NCBI GenBank assembly: GCA_900552105.1
Contig: URYH01000017.1
Coordinates: forward strand, 1 to 27,874
Source: an uncultured Eubacteriales bacterium
GTDB lineage: Bacteria > Bacillota > Clostridia > Christensenellales > UBA1242
DNA length: 27,874 nucleotides
Direction: 5' to 3'
The notes beneath the pieces are model-generated. The model saw only the letters and a list, made by a program, of their open reading frames with translations. It made no database searches and had not been told where the DNA came from. A program made the position numbers and the translations under genes. Of the stretch, positions 15,425-22,586 are shown piece after piece. Positions within the stretch are counted from its first letter, which is position 1. Every line of letters starts with the position of its first letter.

Positions 15425-15976
15425 CTATTCTTCGATTAATGTTTCATATATATTTTCATAAATGTTTGGTGCAATTTCTTGCCACTTTTTGCAAGCGTTC
15501 ATTGCAGCATTGCGAGAAGGAGCTTTGAGTTTGAGTTCAAACATTGGTTGGTTGACAAGTTGAGAGCGTATGCGCAAGCAAACAGTGAATGAACCGTCTG
15601 TGTTTTTTGTGTAGTCAGACAAATATTCTTGCGACCTTTTGACGCTCATTCGATTGAGTTTGACATAATCTGTGATTTTTTCGCGCATGCTGAGTGGAAT
15701 TCTTTTGTAGAAATGAGAAAGACAGTTGCGACCCTCATAAGTAATTGTGTAGCGTTCTTCGTTTTCTGCTTCTTCTGTTTTGTAGAGAAAACCGGAATTA
15801 AGCAATTCCCACATGAGTTCTTTGCACTCCATGTAGTTTAGCCAATTATTTTTGCTTGTGCAAATGTCAAGAATGGAGTTCTCCGTGAGAGGAATCTCCA
15901 TTTTTTCCATAACCCATAGCAAAATCAACTTTCCAGTTGTTTGGTCGCGTTCAAAAGTCTGTTCTTTGTGTTCCAT
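15425..15976 (-). CDS. DUF4364-family protein (winged-helix-like)
   Basis: The product (183 aa from the ATG at 15976) begins MEHKEQTFERDQTTGKLILL and continues LWVMEKMEIPLTENSILDIC, then MWELLNSGFLYK and ITYEGRNCLSHF. This is the pattern of DUF4364, a clostridial family with an N-terminal PadR-like winged helix, so a regulator is plausible. The frame remains open to an ATG at 16012, but that codon is the ATG of the -35 box, and the family starts near 15976. From 15976 there is no ribosome binding site. The TATAAT at 15989-15984 lies seven bases upstream of the ATG, so transcription should begin at or next to the A of ATG and the mRNA looks leaderless. It shares a bidirectional terminator with valS. 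Confidence 0.85.
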   Translation of the reverse strand: MEHKEQTFERDQTTGKLILLWVMEKMEIPLTENSILDICTSKNNWLNYMECKELMWELLNSGFLYKTEEAENEERYTITYEGRNCLSHFYKRIPLSMREKITDYVKLNRMSVKRSQEYLSDYTKNTDGSFTVCLRIRSQLVNQPMFELKLKAPSRNAAMNACKKWQEIAPNIYENIYETLIEE

Positions 15977-15983
15977 TGTGTTT

Positions 15984-16012
15984 ATTATAACAAAGCAAGG
16001 TTTGGTTGTCAT
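15984..16012 (-). promoter_or_regulatory. Minus-strand sigma-A promoter, extended -10, giving a leaderless mRNA
   Basis: On the minus strand ATGACA (16012-16007) is followed after 17 bases by a perfect TATAAT (15989-15984), preceded by TGt. Seven bases separate the -10 from the ATG at 15976. Confidence 0.82.
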
Positions 16013-16061
16013 GCTTTTTCCAAATTTATTTTAATAAATACTTTTATTTTTTCTTTTTGTG

Positions 16062-16070
16062 TGTTATTAT
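16062..16070 (+). promoter_or_regulatory. Candidate extended -10 for the 288-aa gene
   Basis: TGtTATTAT (TATTAT at 16065-16070) lies 18 bases before the ATG at 16088. The -35 region is T-rich without a clear TTGACA. Confidence 0.45.
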
Positions 16071-16087
16071 CAAACTGCGAGGAAAAA

Positions 16088-16954
16088 ATGACTATTGCAA
16101 ATGATGAAAAAAATTTAATAATGAATGTGATTTTGAGTTGCAACGAATTGATTGACGGCAAATTTATTTTGGCGGATTCAAAAATTTCAAAAATTCTCAA
16201 AGATATCACCGAAAGCAAAGAAGTTTATAACTTGCTTTCGGAATGTATGGCGAATTTTAATTTTGAAAGAGAATTTATTAGAGCAAAAATCAAACTTCCA
16301 ACAAAACCAGGATATTTCAAGATGCCTGATGAAAAATACAAAATTCTTCCAATGGTATTTTGCATTTTGGTTGACATCTCAAAACACAAAATTGATTTTC
16401 AGTCATTTTTGAAAGATTATTTCTCTGTTGAGGACGGAAAAATATCTGAATACGAAAACTTTGCAAATGAAGTCATAAAACCTTTCAGAAATGCAATCAG
16501 TGATATGTTTGAACTTCCACTTGTGATTGAAGAGCGCGTTCAAAAAATTCAGAAAAACGACCCTCTGCAAGACCACAAAGAAAAGATTGAGGCACAAAAG
16601 AGATTTGAGGAAGAAAAAAAGGAGCAAGAAATGGAAGAACAACTTAAACAAAACAACATGCAAAATCAAATTGAAAATCAAGAACCAAAACTCACAATTT
16701 TTGATGACATAACAAAGATTGTCAACGAAATTTTGGCAACAATTCAATATGACTATCATCTCAAGCCAGATGTGAAAGATAATGCTAGCATCATGCTTCA
16801 AGGGATCAAGCGCGCTTGCGAACTTGAAGACTTCAAACTTCTCAACGCACTTCTTATTGGATTTGATTATGTTGGCGGTGGAATCAAGAGCATCAGATTT
16901 ATTTATAAAGAACTCAAAGATACAATCGCAGATTTCTATTCAAATCTTGGCTAA
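16088..16954 (+). CDS. Hypothetical protein with central charged coil, 288 aa
   Basis: The ATG at 16088 has GAGG at 16079-16082. An open extension to 15941 crosses the divergent promoter region and is rejected. The 288-aa product has three parts: a helical N-terminal region (1-150), a very charged, Glu/Lys/Gln-rich linker or coiled coil (about 150-200, with KRFEEEKKEQEMEEQLKQ), and a helical C-terminal region (201-288) containing DYVGGGIKSIRFIYKEL. There is no signal peptide, membrane span, cysteine cluster or nucleotide motif. I do not recognise it. It is divergent from the DUF4364 gene and converges on ylbJ, with its stop codon overlapping that of ylbJ by three bases. The terminator at 16972-17015 follows. 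Confidence 0.75.
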   Translation: MTIANDEKNLIMNVILSCNELIDGKFILADSKISKILKDITESKEVYNLLSECMANFNFEREFIRAKIKLPTKPGYFKMPDEKYKILPMVFCILVDISKHKIDFQSFLKDYFSVEDGKISEYENFANEVIKPFRNAISDMFELPLVIEERVQKIQKNDPLQDHKEKIEAQKRFEEEKKEQEMEEQLKQNNMQNQIENQEPKLTIFDDITKIVNEILATIQYDYHLKPDVKDNASIMLQGIKRACELEDFKLLNALLIGFDYVGGGIKSIRFIYKELKDTIADFYSNLG

Positions 16955-17916
16955 AACATAATTAGTGAAACAACAACACAGAGCGCAGTCGCAATGAGCG
17001 CCTGTGTTGTTTTTTGAATCAACAACGCACTTTTTTTCATTCCAGTTTTTTCGAGGAAAGTGTAGGATTGCATAAAGGTTGAGAAACCCCCAAATGTAAT
17101 CAAAAAACAACACGCTGGCACAATCACTTGAAGATTTGACGAGGCTGTTGAAAGCATTTTTGACCCTTTTGTTATTTCCAAAAGTCCACACAAAATGCCT
17201 TCTGAAATTTGTGGGTTTATGCCAATTTTTTTAAGCAAAAGACAAAGTGGAGAAAATATTTTTAGTGAAGTAAAAACTTCGGCAACAATGAAAAATATAA
17301 TGACATATCCGCCAACCATAAGCACTGAATTGATTGAAGAAAACACTATGTCAGATACGCTTGTTTGTGCATTTTTTTCAGAAGCTGCGGGAAGTCGCTC
17401 AGAGTTAAACTTTTTCCACGATTTTCGATATATCAAGCCATTGAGAAGTGAACTCAAAATATGGCAAATCAAAATGATTATTCCAGCCATTTGGGAATGG
17501 AGCATCCCAACGCCAACGCTTCCAATAATAAACATTGGTCCACAGTTTGATACGAACGAAACACTTCGATATGCTTGTCCTTTTGATATTTTCCCATCTT
17601 GATAGAGGTCGGATATGAGTTTTGCGCCAATCGGATAACCGCAAAGCACGCTCAACAAAAAAACATATGCCGAATCTGACGGGCAATGATAGAGTTTTTG
17701 GGTTGCGCGAGAAAATGGTTTTGAAAGGTTTTGAGTGACTTCGAAAGTCGTGAATAGTCTTGAAAAGAATATGAAAGGAAAAAGCGATGGCAACAAAATC
17801 GTCGCCCACACAAGAGCTCCGTCAAGAGCAACAGCCATGAATTTTGCGGGGGAGCAAAGGAGAAGAATAATAAAAGCAAAAATGATTATTGGGAAAAAAA
17901 TTTTTGTTATTTTCAT
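16951..17916 (-). CDS. ylbJ: Sporulation integral membrane protein YlbJ
   Basis: The 321-aa product is a polytopic membrane protein with about eight hydrophobic spans. It has the nucleoside-recognition (Gate)-type motifs of the YlbJ family: LPSLFPFIFFSRL near residue 43-55, LCGYPIGAKLISDLY (about 91-105), SFVSNCGPMFIIGSVG (about 119-134), and the C-terminal half starting SVLMVGGYVIIFF. YlbJ is a mother-cell sporulation protein of Bacillus, needed for a resistant spore and thought to sit in a forespore envelope membrane; its transport substrate is not established. It is shorter than the Bacillus protein (about 400 aa). The ATG at 17916 follows GAGGC in a short leader. The stop overlaps that of the convergent gene, and its last 15 or so codons encode the opposite-strand terminator. 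Confidence 0.88.
   Translation of the reverse strand: MKITKIFFPIIIFAFIILLLCSPAKFMAVALDGALVWATILLPSLFPFIFFSRLFTTFEVTQNLSKPFSRATQKLYHCPSDSAYVFLLSVLCGYPIGAKLISDLYQDGKISKGQAYRSVSFVSNCGPMFIIGSVGVGMLHSQMAGIIILICHILSSLLNGLIYRKSWKKFNSERLPAASEKNAQTSVSDIVFSSINSVLMVGGYVIIFFIVAEVFTSLKIFSPLCLLLKKIGINPQISEGILCGLLEITKGSKMLSTASSNLQVIVPACCFLITFGGFSTFMQSYTFLEKTGMKKSALLIQKTTQALIATALCVVVSLIMF
16972..17015 (+). terminator. Plus-strand terminator embedded in the ylbJ coding sequence
   Basis: The arms AACAACACAG-(A)-GCGC (16972-16986) and GCGCCTGTGTTGTT (16998-17011) pair with one bulged A around an 11-base loop, and T residues follow to 17015. It ends transcription of the 288-aa gene from within the 3' end of the convergent ylbJ. 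Confidence 0.85.
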
Positions 17917-17943
17917 TGTGCCTCGTTGACATCCTTGTTTTAT

Positions 17944-17967
17944 TTAATTAATATATATATTAGTTAA
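17944..17967. promoter_or_regulatory. AT-rich near-perfect palindrome in the ylbJ/patatin divergent promoter region
   Basis: TTAATTAATATATATATTAGTTAA is a 24-base inverted repeat (described as TTAAyTAATATA and its mirror) with one mismatched pair. It occupies the middle of the 92-base gap between two divergent genes, where both promoters must lie, and could bind a dimeric regulator. The simple AT composition makes chance possible. Confidence 0.35.
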
Positions 17968-18008
17968 TCAAATTGTATAAACTAAACTATGTTTGGAAAA
18001 GGGTTATT

Positions 18009-18818
18009 ATGTCAAAAGTAAGGATTGGACTAGCACTTGGAGGTGGTGGCGTAAGAGGATTTTGCCATGTTGGTGTGCTGAAAGTTTTGGAAGAAAACGG
18101 CATCAAACCTTATGCCATTGCTGGCACATCAATGGGAGCAGTTGTTGGCGGAATTCATGCAAGCGGTGCAGATATAAATGAAGTTGCAAAATTTGCTGAT
18201 GAACTCAGCATGATTAAGATTGCTGACCTAAACTTTTTTTCCATGTATCGTCACTCGCTTCTGAAAGGCGAAAAAGTTAAAAAAATTATTTCCAAAATGA
18301 TTTGTGTAAAAAAGGTTGAAGAATGTCCAATCAAATTCACAAGTGTGAGTTTTGACCTTAATTCTGGCAAAGAAGTGCAAATTAGGAAGGGAGATTTATG
18401 TGATGCAATTTACGCGAGCATGGCAGTTCCAGCACTCTTTCGACCTCTTGAAAAAGACGGGATGATGCTTGTTGACGGAGGTGTGGCTGATAACCTTCCA
18501 CACAAAATTCTCAAAAAGATGGGATGCAATCTAATTATTTGCGTTGATGCAACAGGTAATTATGACGGACATAAATACAAAAGAAACGCTGTCAGCATGT
18601 TAACCAATATATTAAACGTTGTTATGCGTCAACAGCAGAAATTGCTTGAAGACAAAGAAAACATCACAATCACTCCAAAACTTGACGGGATACTCAACTT
18701 TTCGTTTAACAAAGATAGCGCGGCCAAAGCAATGAAAAAGGGCGAAATTAAAGCAAAAAAATATATAAGCAAAATCAAAAAAAGAATAAAACAAATTGAG
18801 GAGAGCGAAAATGTTTAA
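18009..18818 (+). CDS. Patatin-like phospholipase / esterase
   Basis: The 269-aa product is a patatin-family serine hydrolase with the Ser-Asp dyad. The oxyanion loop is GGGGVRG (11-17), the nucleophile elbow is GTSMG (S41), and the catalytic aspartate is in VDGGVADN (D156). The family cleaves acyl esters of lipids; bacterial members of this short RssA-like type are of unsettled substrate. The C-terminus is lysine-rich and helical. The ATG at 18009 has AAAAGGG at 17997-18003. The in-frame TTG at 17973 falls in the promoter region. The last eight bases overlap the pta start, so it leads a patatin-pta-ackA operon, suggesting a link to acyl or fatty acid turnover, which is inference. Confidence 0.92.
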   Translation: MSKVRIGLALGGGGVRGFCHVGVLKVLEENGIKPYAIAGTSMGAVVGGIHASGADINEVAKFADELSMIKIADLNFFSMYRHSLLKGEKVKKIISKMICVKKVEECPIKFTSVSFDLNSGKEVQIRKGDLCDAIYASMAVPALFRPLEKDGMMLVDGGVADNLPHKILKKMGCNLIICVDATGNYDGHKYKRNAVSMLTNILNVVMRQQQKLLEDKENITITPKLDGILNFSFNKDSAAKAMKKGEIKAKKYISKIKKRIKQIEESENV

Positions 18819-19803
18819 CCCCAAAAAAATTTATAAAGTGGCACGCAAACTAAACAAGACAATTGTTTTTCCGGAAGCATCATTTAGTGAAAGGATTGTT
18901 GAAGCAGGAAAAATAATTCGTGACAAAAAGATTGCGAATGTCATTTTTGTTGGAGATGAGAGCAATTTGATTCTCAAATATAAAAATCTCAAAAACATCA
19001 CAATAATCAATCCAAAAACTTCAGACATAAGGCAAGAGATTGAAGATTTGATTTTTGAAAAAAGACAAGCAAAAGGCATCACCCGAAAAAAAGCAAAAGA
19101 ACTATCATATGACCCAATATATTTTGCGACGATGCTTGTTGAAATGGGGATTGCAGACGGAATGGTGGCAGGTGCTGAAACTGCAACAAGCGACAGCCTT
19201 AGACCCGCTCTTCAACTCATCAAGGGAAAAGATGAAGGGTATGTTTCTTCGTGCAACATTATTTTCGGCAAAAATCGTGTTTTGGGAAAAGAAAAAACTT
19301 TGGTTATCGGCGACTCTGGACTTAATGTTGACCCAAGTGCAAACGAACTCATGCAAGTGGCTTCAAACATGGCAGATTTTGCAAAAAATGTTTGTGATAT
19401 TTCTCCGAAAGTTGCAATGCTTTCATTTTCAACTCATGGAAGTGCAGTGACGAGTGAAACAAAAAAAGTTGCACAGGCAACTGAACTTCTCAAAAACAAG
19501 AGGCCAGACCTTGTTTGTGATGGAGAAATCCAACTTGACGCGGCAATTTGTCCAAAAGTGGCAGAAATCAAATGTCCAGAAAGTCCGCTGAAAGGCAGAG
19601 CAAATGTCCTTGTTTTCCCTGAACTGCAAAGTGGCAACATTTGCTATAAGGCGATTGAAAGATTTGGCAATTTGAAATCTTTTGGACCGATTGTTTTGGG
19701 ACTAAACAAACCTGTTAACGATCTTTCCCGTGGTTGCACGGTTGAAGATATAATTATGGTGACAGCACTAACTGTCATGCAAACTGGAGGAGAAAACAAA
19801 TGA
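18811..19803 (+). CDS. pta: Phosphate acetyltransferase
   Basis: Pta converts acetyl-CoA and phosphate to acetyl phosphate and CoA in the fermentative acetate pathway. The 330-aa product is the short, single-domain type, with family motifs MVEMGIADGMVAGAE, TSDSLRPALQLIK, MLSFSTHGSA, DGEIQLDAAICP and ANVLVFPELQSGNI followed by YKAIERFG. The ATG at 18811 has GAGGAG at 18798-18803; a start five codons upstream is less likely. It overlaps the patatin gene by eight bases and ackA by four (ATGA), so the three are translationally coupled. Confidence 0.97.
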   Translation: MFNPKKIYKVARKLNKTIVFPEASFSERIVEAGKIIRDKKIANVIFVGDESNLILKYKNLKNITIINPKTSDIRQEIEDLIFEKRQAKGITRKKAKELSYDPIYFATMLVEMGIADGMVAGAETATSDSLRPALQLIKGKDEGYVSSCNIIFGKNRVLGKEKTLVIGDSGLNVDPSANELMQVASNMADFAKNVCDISPKVAMLSFSTHGSAVTSETKKVAQATELLKNKRPDLVCDGEIQLDAAICPKVAEIKCPESPLKGRANVLVFPELQSGNICYKAIERFGNLKSFGPIVLGLNKPVNDLSRGCTVEDIIMVTALTVMQTGGENK

Positions 19804-20999
19804 AAATATTAGTTATTAATGCTGGAAGTAGTTCACTCAAATATCAACTTATTGATATGAAAGACGAAAGTGTTATCGCAAAAGGAAACTGCGAAAAAAT
19901 TGGACTTGAAAGTTCATTTATTAAGCACAAAACACAAAAAGGCGAAATTAAAATTGACAAATTTATGCCAACTCACAATGAGGCGATTGAACTCGTTCTT
20001 TCTTGCCTTTTGGATAAAGAACATGGCGCAATCAAGTCTTTGGACGAAATTGGCGCTGTTGGACACAGAGTTTTGCATGGCGGTGAGATTTATACAGATT
20101 CAGTTCTTGTTGATGATGAGGTTATGAAAAATCTTGAAAGCCTCAAACCACTTGGTCCATTGCACATGCCTGCAAATATCATGGGCATCAAAGCTTGCCA
20201 AAAAGTCATGCCAAACGTCAAAAATGTTGCAGTTTTTGACACCGCATTCCACTCAAAAATGCCAAAAGAAGCATTTTTGTATGCAGTTCCATACGAGGCA
20301 TACACCGAAAACAAAGTTCGCCGTTATGGTTTCCATGGAACAAGTCATAAATATGTTTCAAATGAGGCGGCAAAACTTCTTGGAAAAGACTTGAAAGATT
20401 GCAAAATTATCACAATTCATTTGGGAAATGGCTCAAGCATGGCTGCTGTTCGTGATGGTCGCTCAATTGACACATCAATGGGCTACACTCCACTCGAAGG
20501 TCTTTTGATGGGCACACGCTCGGGTGATGTTGACGCATCTGTTCTTGAAGTCCTTGCAGAAAAATATAACCTCAAAACAATTTCAGAATGTGTCACATTC
20601 TTGAACAAGAAATGTGGTGTTTTGGGAATCAATGGTGTTTCACCTGACATGAGAGATAACGAAGAAGAAGCAGAAAAGGGGAATGAACGCGCAAAACTTG
20701 TTTACTCAATGCTCGGACATCGCATCAAAAAATACATCGGTGCTTATTTTGCACTTCTCAATGGGGTTGATGCACTTGTCTTTACGGGTGGAGTTGGAGA
20801 AAACGATGCTGTGGTTCGTGAACTTGCAACAAACAACCTTGATGCAATGGGAATTGTTCTTGACAAAGAAAAGAACTCTCATTGTCCACGCGGAACAAAC
20901 GAAGTTTTGTCCACAAGCGATTCAAAAGTGAAAATTTTTAGAATTCCAACCAACGAAGAACTTGTTATTGCACGCGACACATTGAGTCTTACAAAATAA
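19800..20999 (+). CDS. ackA: Acetate kinase
   Basis: AckA makes ATP and acetate from acetyl phosphate, completing the Pta-AckA substrate-level phosphorylation route. The 399-aa protein is full length with the ASKHA-fold signatures: VINAGSSSLKYQLID at the N-terminus, GHRVLHGG (about 83-90), FDTAFHSKMP, RYGFHGTSHKYV (about 179-190), IHLGNGSSMAAV, DTSMGYTPLEGLLMGTRSG and GGVGENDAVVRE. GGAGGAG at 19786-19792 precedes the ATG, which overlaps the pta stop. No terminator is visible after the stop; the rpmF promoter starts 24 bases downstream. Confidence 0.98.
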   Translation: MKILVINAGSSSLKYQLIDMKDESVIAKGNCEKIGLESSFIKHKTQKGEIKIDKFMPTHNEAIELVLSCLLDKEHGAIKSLDEIGAVGHRVLHGGEIYTDSVLVDDEVMKNLESLKPLGPLHMPANIMGIKACQKVMPNVKNVAVFDTAFHSKMPKEAFLYAVPYEAYTENKVRRYGFHGTSHKYVSNEAAKLLGKDLKDCKIITIHLGNGSSMAAVRDGRSIDTSMGYTPLEGLLMGTRSGDVDASVLEVLAEKYNLKTISECVTFLNKKCGVLGINGVSPDMRDNEEEAEKGNERAKLVYSMLGHRIKKYIGAYFALLNGVDALVFTGGVGENDAVVRELATNNLDAMGIVLDKEKNSHCPRGTNEVLSTSDSKVKIFRIPTNEELVIARDTLSLTK

Positions 21000-21022
21000 A
21001 TTCATTTATAGACAAAATTGTG

Positions 21023-21051
21023 TTGACAAAAACCAATTTAGTTTATATAAT
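21023..21051 (+). promoter_or_regulatory. Consensus sigma-A promoter for rpmF
   Basis: Perfect TTGACA (21023-21028), 17 bases, perfect TATAAT (21046-21051). It is the best promoter in the window, as expected for a ribosomal protein gene. The leader is about 50 bases and ends with GGAGG. Confidence 0.95.
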
Positions 21052-21107
21052 GGTTTTCGTTATTTCAAAAAACCGTAAGGGTTAAGAGAATTTGAGCAGG
21101 AGGTAAT

Positions 21108-21302
21108 ATGGCAGTCCCAAAGAATAAGGTTTCAAAAGCAAGAAGAAACACAAGAAACAGCGCAAACTTCAAAGTTGCAGCTCCAACCCTTGTTGAATGT
21201 CCACAATGCCACGAAAAAATCAGATCACATGTTGTTTGTCCAAAATGTGGATATTATGATGGCAAAAAAGTTATTGAAACTGAAAAAAAAGAAAATAAGT
21301 AA
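21108..21302 (+). CDS. rpmF: Large ribosomal subunit protein bL32
   Basis: The 64-aa product starts MAVPKNKVSKARRNTRNSAN, the hallmark of bL32, and carries the zinc-binding form with C31, C34, C44 and C47 (CPQC...CPKCGYY). It is a structural protein of the 50S subunit. GGAGG at 21099-21103 precedes the ATG. The rpmF-plsX order is conserved in many bacteria, but the usual partner upstream (yceD/DUF177) is replaced by ackA. A terminator separates rpmF from plsX, which has its own promoter, so ribosomal and lipid genes are uncoupled here. Confidence 0.97.
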   Translation: MAVPKNKVSKARRNTRNSANFKVAAPTLVECPQCHEKIRSHVVCPKCGYYDGKKVIETEKKENK

Positions 21303-21315
21303 TAATTAAAAAACA

Positions 21316-21349
21316 AAAGCAACTTGTTTCATAAACGAGTTGTTTTTTT
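21316..21349 (+). terminator. Rho-independent terminator after rpmF
   Basis: CAACTTGTTT (21320-21329) pairs with AAACGAGTTG (21333-21342), with flanking A-T pairs and one G-T, around a three-base loop. T residues follow to 21349. Confidence 0.9.
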
Positions 21350-21405
21350 ATTTTTATGTGTGTTTTTTTATTTAATTTTGTTTCAATATGGAGCAAAACA
21401 AATTT

Positions 21406-21448
21406 ATTTGCAATTTATCAAAATTTTGCACAGCAAATATGGATTTGC
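21406..21448. promoter_or_regulatory. Inverted ATTTGC repeats upstream of the plsX promoter
   Basis: ATTTGC occurs at 21406-21411 and 21443-21448, with its complement GCAAAT at 21433-21438; the last two form a perfect inverted repeat around ATGG. They lie just upstream of the plsX -35 box. This is a possible operator and does not resemble the FapR site I know from Bacillus. Weak evidence. Confidence 0.25.
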
Positions 21449-21461
21449 CAGGGTTATTCTA

Positions 21462-21490
21462 TTGCATTTTTAATATTTTTTTGGCATAAT
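21462..21490 (+). promoter_or_regulatory. Sigma-A promoter, extended -10, for plsX
   Basis: TTGCAT (21462-21467), 17 bases, CATAAT (21485-21490), preceded by TGg. The -10 ends 17 bases before the plsX ATG, so the leader is very short and includes GTGGAG. Confidence 0.75.
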
Positions 21491-21507
21491 GGAAAGTGGA
21501 GTTATTT

Positions 21508-22527
21508 ATGAAAATTTTGATTGATACAAAAGGTGGCGATTATTCGCCAATTGAACTTGTTGAAGGTGCAATCCTTGCGAGCAAAAAAAATAAAACAACC
21601 GATTTTGTGCTATTTGGTGACAAACAAAAAATTGAAGAAATTTTGACCCACGCAAAAGTTGATATGTCAAGGTTTGAAGTTGTTGATTCTCCTGATGAAA
21701 TTGAGAATACCGAATCTCCAACCATGGCTATTAAAACAAAAAAGCAATCGTCAATGGTCATGGCATTTGATAGACTTAAATCTGAAAAAGATGATTGTGG
21801 AATGATTAGTTGTGGAAGCACAGGAGCAATTTTGACGGGAGCAATTTTGAAGATTGGCAGAGTCCCTGGAGTTTCGCGCCCATCTCTCGCACCAGTTTTT
21901 CCAACCAATAATGGTGGAAAAGTTATGTTGATTGATAGCGGTGCAAACATGGATTGCAAGCCGATCAATCTTTGTCATTTTGCACTCATGGGGTCGGCAT
22001 ATATGACAGCGATGGAGGGAATTGAAAAGCCAAGGGTTGCACTTCTTAATGTTGGGACAGAAGACAAAAAAGGCAATGAGCTCACTCATGCTGTTTTTCC
22101 ACTTCTAAAAACCTTGGACATCAATTTTGTTGGGAACATGGAAGCACGCGATGTCCTCAGCGGCAACTATGATGTTGTTGTCACTGATGGTTTTGCTGGC
22201 AACATTTTGCTCAAAGGTCTCGAAAGCATGGCAGGGCAGATTATGGGTGAAATAAAACATGCTGTGAAGACAAGCTTAAAAGCAAAACTTGGTGCACTAT
22301 TCTTGAAAGATACACTCATGGGAATCAAGAAAAAGTTTGATTATAATGCAATTGGCGGTTCAATCTTTTTGGGTGCACGAAAAATTGTTGTCAAAGCACA
22401 TGGGGCATCAAAACGTGGGGCAATTCTTGCTTGTTGTGAACAAATTGAAAAACTTTTGAGCAACAATTTGAACCAAAATATTGAAGAAATGATAAAGAAT
22501 GCAAAATCGCTTGAACAGGCAAATTAA
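21508..22527 (+). CDS. plsX: Phosphate acyltransferase PlsX
   Basis: PlsX makes acyl phosphate from acyl-ACP, the first step of the PlsX-PlsY route to phosphatidic acid, and acts at the inner face of the membrane. The 339-aa product has the family motifs GGDYSPIELVEGA, MISCGSTGAILTGAI, MLIDSGANMDCKP, NVGTEDKKGNE, NFVGNMEARDVLSG, DVVVTDGFAGNILLKG and IGGSIFLGA. The usual N-terminal DAMGGD is DTKGGD here. The ATG at 21508 has GTGGAG at 21496-21501; a GTG at 21496 is in frame but is itself part of the binding site. No promoter or terminator within 60 bases of the stop except the smc promoter. Confidence 0.97.
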   Translation: MKILIDTKGGDYSPIELVEGAILASKKNKTTDFVLFGDKQKIEEILTHAKVDMSRFEVVDSPDEIENTESPTMAIKTKKQSSMVMAFDRLKSEKDDCGMISCGSTGAILTGAILKIGRVPGVSRPSLAPVFPTNNGGKVMLIDSGANMDCKPINLCHFALMGSAYMTAMEGIEKPRVALLNVGTEDKKGNELTHAVFPLLKTLDINFVGNMEARDVLSGNYDVVVTDGFAGNILLKGLESMAGQIMGEIKHAVKTSLKAKLGALFLKDTLMGIKKKFDYNAIGGSIFLGARKIVVKAHGASKRGAILACCEQIEKLLSNNLNQNIEEMIKNAKSLEQAN

Positions 22528-22530
22528 ATG

Positions 22531-22559
22531 TTGAAAAACTTGCAGTTTTGTGATATATT
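22531..22559 (+). promoter_or_regulatory. Sigma-A promoter, extended -10, for smc-ftsY
   Basis: TTGAAA (22531-22536), 17 bases, TATATT (22554-22559), preceded by TGa. It starts four bases after the plsX stop. Confidence 0.75.
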
Positions 22560-22586
22560 TATTTAGAAAATTATTGAGAGGAAAAA

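Noticed and set aside
15941..16087. Upstream extension of the 288-aa protein by 49 codons
   Set aside because: It would cover the divergent promoters and the DUF4364 start; GAGG and ATG at 16088 are better.
21388..21489. 33-codon ORF starting ATG between rpmF and plsX
   Set aside because: No ribosome binding site, and it runs through the plsX promoter.
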